Shown piece after piece: positions 9,860 to 21,012 of a DNA stretch of 64,000 nt. Numbering within the stretch: position 1 is the stretch's first letter; each line of letters begins with the position of its first letter. The translations under genes and the position numbers were made by a program. Source of the stretch: Chrysopilus asiliformis (lineage: Eukaryota; Arthropoda; Insecta; Diptera; Rhagionidae); assembly GCA_964034945.1 (NCBI GenBank), contig OZ035961.1, forward strand, positions 41,258,184 to 41,322,183, read 5' to 3'. The notes beneath the pieces are model-generated. The model made no database searches. It worked only from the letters and a program-made list of their open reading frames with translations, and was not told the DNA's origin.

Positions 9860-11950
9860 ATTTATGTAGCACTTCTCCGGTGAAACAAAACGTCTCTGTC
9901 GAATTCAGCGTGTTTATGTTGCGCTGGATTTCGGAATTATTATCAAAGCCATTCTCTGGCTACATTTCGTATTTGGGCAAAAAAAATTTCCAAGTGTTGG
10001 TGGGAATATAATTTGATGGTGTTTGCTGAAATAGTTGACTGTGTGAAACACGGGGTGGCTGAACAACATTACGATGTACATTTGAAGTCGAAATTGACTT
10101 GATTCTTAGTTTGGTTTACGTCAGCTCAACAGTGAGGATGTGAATGGTTGAAGAACAACTTCTTGTTTATCGTGACGTCGTTTTCGCTTTTTTCCCAAAT
10201 GAGAAACTTTACTAAACATCACCGGGAATTCGATTCGTGATTTTGTTTTCATTCATCAGCATTAACAGTTATCATTAAGATAAAATATTGTAATTTTTAT
10301 CTAAAATTCAATTATCAGTCATAGTTAAAGCTATAATAATGTAACGCGAACATTTAACCGACTTAAGGAAATCTTTTGCATTCAAGTAGTTTTCAAACAG
10401 CAGCGTTTAATATCAATAAAATTTAACTAATCAATGATTATCAAAAATAAAATAATAATATCAAATTTATCTAAAAATTGTATCAATATATATTTATAGA
10501 ATTCATTCAAAAATAACATTTATTAACTAAAATCGCAAAAAAAAATTAAGAAAAATTGAATTGTGTTGTGATTGAAAGGAAAATATTTCAGTAAAAAATT
10601 TTTTTAAAGCTATCGATATAAAGAGGGCCAAATAAAAAAAATTGTTGAAAAAAAGGTTTCTTATTACCTACCAAATTATTAAATATCCGTTTCGTGTTTA
10701 AGTGTACATAATCAAGTATGAAATATATAAAATTTATTTAAAATAGTGTCTGTGCGTAGCGCCGTCACCTATCTAAAGTAGTGTGCTTTATTATGATTAA
10801 AAAATTATGTCTTATGTTTGTAAAAAAAAAATAATATTTATCTAATCGATGTTATTAGAGCGCCTAATGCATAAATAATAAAAATATTTCGCAAACATAA
10901 ATTAAAATTCTTTCAGATAAAAAATAAATACAAACGATCCTTTCAAGAAGTGAAAGTGTCATTCAGATTAGTGGAATTTCACGAAAATCTTCATAAAATC
11001 AAGAAAATTCCCAGAGAAAATTCAAAAATTATAAAAAAGTCTGTTTATCATTTCGTGAGTTTTTCTTTTAAATGTGCTCTAGTGTTTCAAAATTGTAAAA
11101 TATTTTGTTTATTTGTTACAAAAATAAAGAAAATTTCTTTAAATAAAAAAAGTGGCACTTTTTATGTCTTTTCAACAAAAAATAAAAAAAGGAAATCCTT
11201 TAATTTAAAAACCAACTTTAGGTACTGGGCATCACATTTTACTCAAAAAAAACCCCCCAAGGAATACCAGTTATTGGAATATTGGAGTGTAACGGATTTG
11301 AAATTGAAAGAACGTAAGCTGAATTTATAAAAAAAACATTTTCCATTTTTAAAGTTTAAATCGAATAAATAAATATTGTTTTAACACAAAAAACACAAAA
11401 AAAGAATAAATTTTAATTTGTTATGAGAAACGGAACGAATTTTTACCTTAATTTCATACTCAACATACCTTAGGAGATAATCTCAAAAGCAAATACGTAA
11501 AGAAAGATCTCGTTGAGGTTGAGGAAAGAAAATCTAAAATGTGTCGTCGTTTATACAATTTCGGACTGCAAAATTCTTCTTTGAAGTGTGCATAAAACAG
11601 CCTGCACTTGTCCCTGCCGTGCATTTTTTAACCCATACACACTGCAATTACTTGTATCGGTATGTTTACAGCAACAAAAAATTGAAGAAAAAAGAACGGC
11701 ATGATACTGTTTTTTTTTATATGTTTTCCATTATTATTCACACAGCAATAGAATTTTTCCTACCTGCCTGCCAGTGCAGTGGCAAATGCCGTGGACCACA
11801 ACCGTAGAAATGAAAAGAGAATCTTGAATATAACCCAGGCTGAATGATGGTAGTAGGCCCTTACTTCAACTATAGGGTAAAGGCACCATCGATTCACATG
11901 GGAAAAATTATTAAATACATAATGGCAAGAAAACTTAATTACTAGTCTCT
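9860..11950. other. No recognisable feature
   Basis: AT-rich sequence. The 126-codon frame at 10950-11330 is dominated by K, N, F and I, as expected from A/T-rich noncoding DNA, and is not called. Confidence 0.4.
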
Positions 11951-11954
11951 TTCG

Positions 11955-12265
11955 GCGTGATTTCGGACGGACAGACGCGGGCCCAGGGATTGAGCTAGAG
12001 ACTTGAAATTTTGCGCAGATTCGTTTTTCGTAAAATGTGAGGCCAAGTTCGTTCATGAGCAAAAATGGACCATTAGGGGGGGGGGGGTACCCCCATACGA
12101 ACGAAAACGTTTTTTGCGAATTACTCAAAAACTGCGCATCTTATCAAAAAAGAGCAAGAACAAAAGTTATTTAGAATATGATTCTACATAAAACTCCCAT
12201 ACATCAAAATCCTATTGGAATAAATTTTAAAAAATCTTATTGGAAAGTTAGACTTTAAAGTGGCA
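11955..12265 (+). repeat. Dispersed repeat R, partial copy
   Basis: Shares the block from the GGACGGACAGAC core through GAGCTAGAGACTTGAAATTT, GCGCAGATTCGTTTTTCG and the segment with a long G run and GTACCCCCATACGAACG with copies at 25642 and 54141. The G run at about 12076-12087 equals the C run of the 54-kb copy read on the other strand. Confidence 0.75.
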
Positions 12266-12478
12266 GTGTTTTTGCAGACCTAATAAGCCGAGAAATTCCA
12301 ATAGGATTCAATGCTAAAAGGTCGAGTATAAACCATGAATCAGAAATGGTTCAATGGTTAAACACTAAATAGTTAAGACTTAAGTTTAATTAATAGGGTA
12401 GATGGTGCAAAATGTATTAGATGGTGCAAATGTATGTATTATGGGTTTTATCCTATTTATTATTTTCATACTCTAGAT

Positions 12479-12693
12479 CAGTGCTCCGCACTGGTGTGCC
12501 GGGAAATGATATTAGGTGTGCCGCGGTAAACAATTCAAATAGCTATTTAATAATTCTTTCAGGATTTTTTTTTAATTTTAAATATATTTTTAATTTTAAA
12601 TACAATTTTTTTTATGTTTTCTTTTGTGGTGTGCCCCGGATATCCAGAAAAAAAATTTGTGTACCGTATGCAAATAAAGGTTGCGGAGCACTG
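12479..12693. mobile_element. hAT-type MITE, 215 bp
   Basis: Terminal inverted repeats CAGTGCTCCGCA at both ends and a perfect 8-bp target duplication CTCTAGAT at 12471-12478 and 12694-12701. CAG-starting termini with 8-bp duplications define hAT elements. No coding capacity. It sits in the end of an S2 repeat. Confidence 0.9.
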
Positions 12694-12701
12694 CTCTAGA
12701 T

Positions 12702-12907
12702 TATATATCATATGAGAGTATTTTAGATTTAGTATACCGTTTCATCGAAAATATAATCGGACACAAAAATGAAATTACAAAAGATTTTGATTTCTGCATG
12801 TCCGTTTGTCTGTCTGTCTGTCAGTCTGTCCGTCTGTCGGCCTATCTGTCTGTCTTTCCGTGAACACCATAACTTTCGGAAGGAATGAGCTAGAGACTTA
12901 AAATTTC

Positions 12908-12945
<38 letters not shown>

Positions 12946-13098
12946 GATCCAGTATAATTGAGTTTCTCGAAAATGGCAAGGCTGAACGGGTAAAATCGGG
13001 CCACTCCTTTCTCTCCTCTCATTTATAAATGGATTGCTTTAATAAAAATTTTGTCTGCCTCATATAGAGTATTTGACGATTACCGTTTGGCAATTGAA
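12702..13098 (+). repeat. Dispersed repeat S2, copy 1
   Basis: Begins near ATATCATATGAGAGTATT, TTAGATTTAGTATACCG, then TCGGACACAAAAATGAA, a CTGT-rich microsatellite core at 12800-12860, GAGCTAGAGACTTA, a T run, and ends with TATAGAGTATTTGACGATT. The same module order occurs at 14747, 58268 (partial) and 59305 (reverse). Confidence 0.8.
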
Positions 13099-13099
13099 C

Positions 13100-14433
13100 T
13101 TTTCTTATATTGTTAATAGGCTTGTGTGTCTGTTTGCCTATAAATCGAGAACTGATTTGGACGGAACAGGCAGCTCTCTATCATGGTTTTAACTCATAAA
13201 TAAACCTATGGTTTAGAATCTACGGCATAATATAAACCTAGTTGGTTCCCTAATGGCAAGGAAAATAATAGCAAGGAAAAAAGCCTAGGGTTTCGATATA
13301 TTCTTACAATTTTCCCGGTTTTTTCTTGAAATTTTAATGCACTAAGAATTTTTTCTATATTGTTGTGAGGGGGACGGAAAAGGGCCAGGTCTTTCCGTAA
13401 AGGGTTCAAAGGCAAAGCTCTTATTGTACATTAAAAAAAAAATCCACAACAGTGAGTGCCAATATGTTCAGAGTGATAAAAAGCAGGTCTTTCTCTTCTT
13501 TCGTTTGTGAATAAAAAAACTAATGAATGAATCGAGTTAGACATTTAAGATTTTGCTTATAAAGTTGTTTCTTACACAAAGTTTTTAAGTGGTGAAAATC
13601 TAACCACAGTATTTTGTGACTTAAGATCAACGAAAGAGGTTTTCTTTGTAGTTTTCTCAACTAAAAAAAAGAGTTTTTTTTCGGTCGAAACAGAAACAAA
13701 GGGAAAAAGTATTGTTATATAAGTTTATACTTGTATAATTCAGTCAAAAACCAACTACGACGAATTTGTTACCAAACTTAATATTTTCAACGTTATGAAT
13801 TTTTGAGAAAGCGAGCATAAATTTTGAATACTTTTCAGAACTGCTCTCTGAAGAAAAGAAAATTAACTTTGCTTTGGATTCATTAAATAAACGAAGTAAA
13901 TACACTTAAAGAATGATGGAATTTGGTTTTTTGGTGAATGTTAGACCGTTCAAAATTCAGCATTTGAGTGCTTTTTGACGAATTTTTGTGGTGTCTCACA
14001 ACAATTAAATTTCCCATTGAAGCTCTGGTATCGTAAACATTTGGCTGGTGGAAAATACTTGATTTCAAAATTGTTTCGTTCCTCCAAAATTAAATTAATG
14101 TATGTGAGACAAAATATTTCTTAAGTGACGATTTGTTGATTTTTAAACTGTTCGCTATTTACGTTTTTTTTGAAAGTGAACGTTAAATGTTTCAATGGTT
14201 CAGTAAGATCAGTGTTGTGCCGCGTAGTCATAGATTTTCACTGTAAACAAAAGTATATTCTGTTCGCGTAGACAATCCATAAATTGAAGAAAGCGTATTT
14301 CCTTTCAAAATCACTTTTACTTGAAACAATATTCATGAAGAAGTTGCAATTACAAGCAAGCAATTGTCAAATGCGCTGTATGAGAACTTTAGACCGAACT
14401 TTGTTGGAAATGCTAAATTTTCTATTTTTTATG
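13100..14433. other. No recognisable feature
   Basis: AT-rich sequence without repeats matching elsewhere in the window and without protein-like frames. Confidence 0.4.
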
Positions 14434-14441
14434 CTCTATAT

Positions 14442-14738
14442 CAGGGGCCATCAAAGTAATTGTCGCTACCTTTACTATTATAACCACTACAATAATAAAA
14501 TACAGTTCAATGAAACACAACCTTCCACGGCAATGGCTTGACACGAACTGATTTAAAATGAAATGCGTCATGCTAATAATGCCCCGATTCCAACTCAAAG
14601 CACGATACGTTTTAGTCCTGCGATCCGAAGCCGCACACACAAGCATTACAGCACACAATAAAAGGTCGATTATAGTGGCTACGCTGTTAAAGCCAATCTG
14701 TGTAATGAGCCAGCCGAGCCACTAGCTGATGATGCCTG
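14442..14738. mobile_element. hAT-type MITE, 297 bp
   Basis: Starts CAGGGGCCATCA and ends TGATGATGCCTG (imperfect terminal inverted repeats), with a perfect 8-bp target duplication CTCTATAT at 14434-14441 and 14739-14746. Its interior is unrelated to the hAT MITE at 12479, yet it occupies the same position in another S2 copy. Confidence 0.85.
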
Positions 14739-14746
14739 CTCTATAT

Positions 14747-15745
14747 GATACGTCAAATAGGAGTATATTAGATTTAGTATAGTATTTGTAACGCATCGAA
14801 TCAATCGTCGGACACAAAAATTAACTAAAATAGGGTGTTAGGAATGACAAAAGATTTTGATTTTCGTATGTCCACCCGTCTGTCTGTCCGTACGTCTGCT
14901 CATCTCTCCATTTGTCGGTATCTGTCTGTCCGTTTTTATATCCGTATATCTGTCCATCTGTCTGTCTGTCCGTAAACACCATAATTTTCGAAAGAACTAA
15001 GCTAGAGACTTGCAATTCTGTATAATCGCGTTTCTTATAAATGGCAAGACTGAATTCTCGAACTGGTAAAATCATACCATTCCTTCCCCCTGCCCCACGT
15101 AAGCGAAATAGTTTTTCACAATTTTCTCGAAAATGGTGGTTCGTATTGAAAAATTTGTGTGGGTAAAATGTGTTTTGAATAGGATTTTACAAAATTTCTT
15201 CATACACTCAGAAAAATGGAGGCTAACTCGACGACCTACATACGGCGTAATTGGCCTCGGGCAGGCGCGCGTTCGCCTGCATGTGGGCAAGTAAAACTAA
15301 GTTGACCTGTGGCCGGAGAAATTCTGAAAATAAGCCACCAGCAGGTGAAGTAGGGCATTGGGAGCTGCATGAGTTGACCTTAGATAGGTTAACTCTGACC
15401 GCTAGCTGGCTTACAGAAACCTCTGTAAGGTCAGAGATAACCTGACAAAAAGTTGACCTGGACATTTTTCTGAGTGTACATCAAAATCCATTTGTACTAC
15501 TCCTTCCCCTTAACCTTTTCATTCTCCCATACAAATTGTATACTTCTTTCTATTTTCTCGAAAACGGTCCACAGTATAGAAAAATATATCTAGATAAAAT
15601 GTATTTAGAATATGATTTTACATAACCGTTCCATACATCAAAATCTAATCGGACCAATCCTTCCCTCTGTCCCAAACAAATGGATTTTTTCATAAATATT
15701 TTGTCTGCCCTCATATAGAGTATTTGGCGATTGGCCAATGGAAAT
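14747..15745 (+). repeat. Dispersed repeat S2, copy 2 (with nested MITE)
   Basis: Same modules as copy 1: TTAGATTTAGTATA, GTCGGACACAAAAATTAAC, a CTGT/CCGT-rich core (14865-14975), AAGCTAGAGACTTG, two blocks of the type TTCTCGAAAA...CATACATCAAAATC, and the end TATAGAGTATTTGGCGATT. A 272-bp TA-flanked MITE interrupts it at 15205. Confidence 0.8.
15205..15476. mobile_element. TA-flanked MITE (CACTCAGAAAAATG), copy 1, 272 bp
   Basis: Inverted ends CACTCAGAAAAATG and CATTTTTCTGAGTG, each flanked by TA (15203-15204 and 15477-15478), as expected for Tc1/mariner-type insertion. Contains several GTTGACCT words in both orientations. Noncoding; overlapping open frames on both strands are by-products of its relatively high GC. 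Inserted in S2 copy 2. Confidence 0.85.
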
Positions 15746-15749
15746 TGTA

Positions 15750-16450
15750 GCTTTGTTGGTATTTTAAAATCCCATTTACGGAAAAGTTTTGTAAAATTGT
15801 ATTATCGTAAATGGGCTGCAAAAGGGCTGTTTAATTTGCATGGGGGAGGGCGCATAACATTGCAAAAGCACTGCTTCATTTGGTTCGGGGAGAGGCAAAA
15901 AGTGACATAATTCCAGAACGTAGCTTCAATTTTTTCGAGAAACGCGTTTGTGCAAGAAATTTTTGCACTGCTGCCAAGAATGTGAAACATTTGTCATTGG
16001 TCTTGATTAAACCAAAGCTCAGCTCTTTAAAAGGTTTGTTTTTTTTTGTACATTTGAAAAGACACAGCTTCACAGTGTGAGAGTCATGTACTCACTGGTG
16101 AGTTTGTTTTGACAGGTATGAGAAAGTCTACATTGTCTACGATAATTCGACATTGTCTACGCCAAAGTTTACATTGACTCTACCATATTGCCTACTTTAA
16201 ACTGTAAACAATTAAAGTCTACGTGTAGAGAAACAACACTAATTGTGAGTGGGATATTTTAAAGTTTTCTCGAAAACAGTGTTTTTAGTGTTGAAAAAAA
16301 TATAAATACAAAAAGTAGGTATTTTTAATGATGATTTACTTACCTTTACCATACATAAAAAACCGAGTAGACCAGTTCTCTCGACTATTTTTGTTTTGTA
16401 AAAAGAGGATATCACATTTTATAAATTTGCCGAAAATGTTAAATTTTATC
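15750..16450. repeat. Degenerate S2-related sequence
   Basis: The piece from about 16255 to 16400 again has the S2 order: TTCTCGAAAACAGTG, then a TTTAC.TACC..TACCATACATAAAA block and a GTAGACCAGTTC block. The rest (15750-16250) has no recognised feature, apart from repeated words of the type GTCTACATTGTCTAC near 16120-16220. Confidence 0.45.
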
Positions 16451-16452
16451 AC

Positions 16453-16513
16453 CAAATGTTTCCAATAAAACTAAAATAAATGCCAAATGTTTCCAATAAA
16501 AGTAAAATAAATG
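16453..16513. repeat. 31-bp tandem duplication
   Basis: Two adjacent units starting AAATGTTTCCAATAAAA and ending AAAATAAATGC, differing by about one base. Confidence 0.75.
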
Positions 16514-16514
16514 C

Positions 16515-16587
16515 AAAAAAAATCTTTTTTCGGTTTTATTCAGTAGATATTTTCATCTACTGAATAAAACTGAAAAAGATTTTTTTA
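16515..16587. repeat. Near-perfect hairpin, about 32-bp arms
   Basis: Left arm GGTTTTATTCAGTAGAT (with an AAATCTTTTTTC extension) pairs with ATCTACTGAATAAAACT (extended by GAAAAAGATTTTT) around a loop of about six bases. Hairpins of this size are seen in MITE relics and in small-RNA precursors; no evidence here decides between them. Confidence 0.75.
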
Positions 16588-16929
16588 GACAAAAAGACAT
16601 GTCTAAAAAAATGTCTAAAAACCACGCGTTTTTCCGAAACGAGTAGTCTTATGTAAAACCAGAGTTGAAGACAGTAAAGTTTACTACATGTTTTCTTTTA
16701 CTGGAACTCGATATGTACCTCAAAACGATATCGAGATATACCGTTATTTAAAAAAAAAACAATTTTTTGCGATTCTCTCGAAAACTAATTAAAAAAAACA
16801 TGTGTGTGCAGTGCACACGCGGTAGAAGTGAAACCTTAGGAAACTAAACAGCGAGAGAATGAGACGAATGCGGTATCAGGTGTGGGATAGTTATAGCGTT
16901 TATTTATTATAATATTGGTACCAAGTTCA

Positions 16930-17925
16930 AAAGTCATATTATATTTTTTTTGAAAATCTAATACCGGATTCGTGATCAGCGACCCCAAAAACCCTAAAAT
17001 GCAAATTTTTCGGGGGCAAAATGATAAAAAGGATATTTTCATTATCCTTACAGGACCTTCCGTTTCGAATTTTGAAAATCTAATACCGGATTCGTGATCA
17101 GTGACCCCAAAAACCCTAAAATGCAAATTTTTCCGGGGAAAATGGGAAAAAGGATATTTTCATTATCCTTACAGGACCTTCCGTTTCGAATTTTGAAAAT
17201 CTAATACCGGATTCGTGGTCAGCGACCCCAAAAACCCCCTAATGCCAGTTTTTCCCGGGAAAAATGGGAAAAAGGATATTTGCGTTATCCTTACAGGACC
17301 TTCCGTTTTGAATTTTGAAAATCTAACATCGAATTCGTGATCAGCGACCCCGAAAACCCCCTGGTGCCAGTTTTTCCCGGGAAAAATGGGAAAAAGGATA
17401 TTTGCGTTATCCTTACAGGACCTTCCGTTTCGAATTTTGAAAATCTAATACCGGATTCGTGATCAGTGACCCCAAAAACCCTAAAATGCAAATTTTGCCG
17501 GGGAAAATGGGAAAAAGGATATTTTCATTATCCTTACAGGACCTTCCGTTTCGAATTTTGAAAATCTGATACCGGATTCGTGGTCAGCGACCCCAAAAAC
17601 CCCCCAATGCCAGTTTTTCCCGGGAAAAATGGGAAAAAGGATATTTGCGTTATCCTTACAGGACCTTCCGTTTTGAATTTTGAAAATCTAACATCGAATT
17701 CGTGATCAGCGACCCCAAAAACCCTAAAATGCAAATTTTTCCGCGGCAAAATGATAAAAAGGATATTTTTATTATCCTTACAGGACCTTCCGTTTCGAAT
17801 TTTGAAAATCTAATACCGGATTCGTGATCAGCGACCCCAAAAACCCTAAAATGCAAATTTTTCCGGGGAAAAAGGATATTTTCATTATCCTTACAGGACC
17901 TTCCGTTTCGAATTTTGAAAATCTA
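16930..17925 (-). repeat. 121-122 bp tandem array, about 8 units
   Basis: Each unit contains (plus strand) TCCTTACAGGACCTTCCGTT, GAATTTTGAAAATCTAA, ATTCGTGATCAGCGACCCC, AAAAACCCYAAAATGC and a GGGAAAAAGGATATT end. The word CTTACAGGACC recurs at spacings of 121-122 bp except the last (about 111). Two unit types (Y=T with AATGCAAATTT, or CCCC with TGCCAGTTTTTCCC) are interspersed. Unit length is not a multiple of three, so the short frames it creates are not genes. Confidence 0.92.
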
Positions 17926-18070
17926 CATAGCTAAAAACCTGCTCCTGGCAACACAGATTATTTTGCAAAAAACCGCATAAAAATCGGTCCAGTAGTTTTT
18001 GAGTTTTGTAATCTCAGGCAGGCAGACAAACATTAAAACATCCATTTTTATTTATATACGAGTAGATATG
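16930..18070 (-). mobile_element. Helitron/DINE-like noncoding element with tandem core
   Basis: Read on the minus strand the right part begins near a TATATAAATAAAAATGG segment, then TTTGTCTGCCTGCCTGAG and AAAAACTACTGGACCGATT; the same kind of module, with TGTCTGTCTG and CGGCTGAACCGATT, starts the element at 57929. It is followed by the 121-122 bp tandem array. A simple leading module plus central tandem repeats is typical of DINE-1/Helentron-type elements in flies (family knowledge); the assignment is inference because the termini are not certain. Confidence 0.5.
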
Positions 18071-18105
18071 TATATATTGCAATTTATGACGAAACATAAT
18101 TTATC

Positions 18106-18188
18106 GCCTCCTCTCTCCACTTCCTCCCTCCTACCACTTCTCCCTTCTCCCCTTTCCCTTCCCCTTCCCCTACCCCTTCCCCCATCCC
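18106..18188 (+). repeat. C/T-rich low-complexity tract
   Basis: About 80 bases made almost only of C and T, with repeated TTCCCCT words. Confidence 0.9.
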
Positions 18189-18189
18189 A

Positions 18190-19798
18190 TCAATCTTGTT
18201 TACGATAAATTGACTGGCACCCATCTGTATTCTATCTCATTTTCTCGTAGGCTAAAATATCCTATCTCTTTTTACTGTCGCTTTTTCGTTTCATCGAGTT
18301 TGAAATCACTCACAACGCCGCTAAAGAAGTTTTCACTTCAATAATATGTTTTCCGAATTGCTTGCAAACCAAGGGTTTCTATAAAAAACAGTTAAATACA
18401 GAATTAAAGGTGTGAAAATTCTCTACATTTTTACCTTTTACCATAAACCGATATATTTTACCGTTATTGAGATATTTCAGATTTTGCAAAAATCATATTT
18501 TGATAGAAACTAATATTTTATTCGTCGGGTTGTAGTGTAAATTGTGCAAAAACGTAGATTTTGTTTAAGTAGGTAGGGCCGAAAGGATATTTTACATTTT
18601 TTGTTACTTTGTGTGATAATTCTTGACGGTCTGCATTCCATATTTGAAAAACTGGTGGGAGTTTTGTAACTCCCGACCTTGTCTATTTTGAAAGATTATT
18701 AGAAGCACTTCTAGTTATCATAGAGATCTGCGGTTTGTGGCGTTCGGTGGAGAAATTAGTGTATAATAAGAAAATGGAATTAAAAAATCTATTTTTTTCG
18801 GTCCTTACCCCCTTAAGAAAATAGAGGGCTTCAAGAGAAATAGTTTTTTAGCCATCAAAATCATATAAAAATATTACCCAACGTAATGGTAAAAATGATT
18901 TTTTATTTATTTTTTCGAGCCTTACCCCTTTAAAAAAGTCATGTGCTATTCAGATATTTTAACAAATTTTAATGAAACGTTTTGGTCTCCTTAGTTTTGC
19001 CCAGTAAACTTTTAATATCAAAGTATAACAACATTGTTTAAATAAACACAGTCGATTTTTTATCAAAAAAGTGGCAACATTCATGATCTTTACAATCATT
19101 GTATTATTTGTTTTTCATAAACCAAATCAATAACTTAATTAAATCAATTTAGATAAGTGCTCATTAAGAATGCTTTTTATAGTTTATTTAAAACAAGAAT
19201 ATTGAAAATTTATGTTTCCCTATAGTTCACATTTTTTCTATAAGTGATAAACTATGAACTTTTTAAGTGTCGTGGATCATAAATAAAATGCGCGTAGTTT
19301 AAACCACATATTTCAAAATGAACTCGTAAAACTTTATAAGTGTTTTATACACAATTCTAATTGTTCTGTTTTTGTGACCTAAATTTTTAAATAAGTCATT
19401 ATTTTCTATTTAATTTCTGTGGAATATAGATCTGTGGTCACAATAGGGCGATTTTTAAAAGAATTTAATTTGATCGTTTTAAAAAAGTAAATACAATTCT
19501 TCTTGGTAAATATCAACTTATGCTGTTATTACTTGTTGTAAGAAAATGTTTGTTGCAACAACCAATCCTGCTATCGAAAACTTTAGAATGTTTTAATAGT
19601 TTTACTTATTATAATTTATTCTTTAAAGCCGGCTTGTTGTACAGTTTGGTTCGGTTGCAGGCAGTGTTGGATCGTGTATGGGCCGATTGTAGTACCAAAT
19701 TTTAGGTTCGACAAAAATCAAAACCCTGTTGATTTTGCCTCCGTCACAACAAGTTGTACAACATGGTTTTAGAACAACTCTCATAATGTATGGCTGGA
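18190..19798. other. No recognisable feature
   Basis: AT-rich DNA. Two similar stretches (around 18790 and 18900) contain the words CCTTACCCC.TTAA and AAAAATATTACC, a weak direct repeat. No protein-like frame. Confidence 0.4.
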
Positions 19799-19802
19799 TT
19801 TA

Positions 19803-20081
19803 GGCACCGCTTACATCTGACACTATATTCCGCGAATTTTATTTTTCGACACTTAATTCACATTTCACAGTCGTTTACACTACGACACAAAATCCCGGAA
19901 TTATTCCTGAAAGACGCCCGAACTTGATTTTTGTTCTGATAAAACTGCTGGAACAAATTCAAATTTTGACAACTTTTGCTAAATGAATTTATTCTGCGAT
20001 AGATGAATAAAATTTGCGGAATAAATTCTGAATGAAATACTCTGAGAAATTCCAAAAAAAATTGCAAGTGTAAACGAGACG
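19803..20081. mobile_element. MITE related to the 22016 element
   Basis: Left end GGCACCGCTTACATCTGACA and right end TTGCAAGTGTAAACGAGACG are partly inverted and share GTTTACA..TG..A with the element at 22016; both interiors have AATTTTATT-rich blocks. Boundary and target duplication are not clear. Confidence 0.45.
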
Positions 20082-20120
20082 TAACCCAAATAAATGTTGT
20101 TCTTCTGCAAATTCAAGTTA

Positions 20121-21008
20121 CGGTGCCTGTCCACATGAGAGTAAATGCCGGCGAGAACCTCTCGATAGCAGCTACTCGCAAATAGACATGTCTCTGAGAG
20201 TCGCTCGCAGAAATTCGCAAAAACTCGCGAGCTAGTTTCTGCGAGCTGTCAAAAGTGATTCTACTCTCTAGTCGACACGCACCCAATGAACTCTCGGGGA
20301 GTTGCTTGCCAGATACGAAAGGCGTTTGAATTTCGCTAGTAGCTCTCGAGAACTCGCCAAAGCAAGATGTCAAAAAAATCAAGATATTGGTCACCGGAGG
20401 AGATTAAAAAGTTAATCGAACTGCATGAAGTGAACGAAATTCTGTGAAATGTTAAATGTGACGAATACCGAACTTTTAGAGGCTTGTGCTTAGTCGGAAA
20501 AATGTTTCCGATACCTTTTCTATCCGGGAAATATTTTTCTCTAATTTTTATTTTTGTAGTTTATTTTTAACGACAACCGGTCCGAAAATTTTAATTAAAA
20601 ACTCGAATTCCGAACTTGTTAACACACAAAAATGTTAAAATGTTGCGCGTCTTCAATTTGCAATTCTTGTATTATACTTTTCCCGGCACCCAAAAGATTT
20701 CTCCTTTGAATCCAGGACTTAACCCAGCACTTTTTTTTTGCTGATTTTGTTTTCTCTTATTATTAATTAGGATAATCACAGCTGCTGCAACCTTCCTGTA
20801 GTGCGATGACATTTCGATTACTTTCCACTTTCAGTCGTGCATCACTCTCAAATGGACAGGGTCTGGACAGTTTTCGTGAAAGAGCTTTCCGCTAGAAACT
20901 TGTCGAGAGCTCGCGATAGAAAAATCGCCGAAATTTACTCTCAAATGGACAACCTCCTGCGCGTAACTCTCGAGAGTTTTTGATTTACTCTCACGTGGAC
21001 CGGCACCT
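20121..21008 (+). mobile_element. Harbinger-type non-autonomous element, 888 bp
   Basis: Terminal inverted repeats GGTGCCTGTCCACATGAGAG and, on the other strand, GGTGCCGGTCCACGTGAGAG, with a 3-bp target duplication TTA at 20118-20120 and 21009-21011. TTA/TAA duplications and the enclosed Myb/SANT-like frame fit PIF/Harbinger. The subterminal regions are rich in GAGAG and TCGCGAG words in both orientations. Its right TTA is shared with the TTAA of the adjacent piggyBac-type MITE. Confidence 0.85.
20367..20480 (+). pseudogene. Start of a Myb/SANT-like (MADF-type) Harbinger protein
   Basis: From an ATG the frame reads MSKKSRYWSPEEIKKLIELH, then EVNEIL and a TGA, followed in frame by NVKCDEYR. 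The pattern W-S-x-E-E-I-x-x-L-I-x-L, a Trp position taken here by the stop, and NVK..EYR fits the first helices of Myb/SANT-like DNA-binding proteins, the second gene of Harbinger transposons. The premature TGA (20445-20447) and loss of everything downstream show it is dead. Confidence 0.6.
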
Positions 21009-21012
21009 TTAA

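Noticed and set aside
10950..11330. 126-codon frame
   Set aside because: K/N/F/I-rich composition typical of A/T-rich noncoding DNA, no motif.
15223..15465. Frames on both strands, repeated at 26341-26583
   Set aside because: By-products of two copies of a noncoding MITE.
16836..17856. Several frames with the repeated HFRVFGV.DHE pattern
   Set aside because: Produced by the 121-122 bp tandem units; the unit is not a multiple of three and frames break at each junction.
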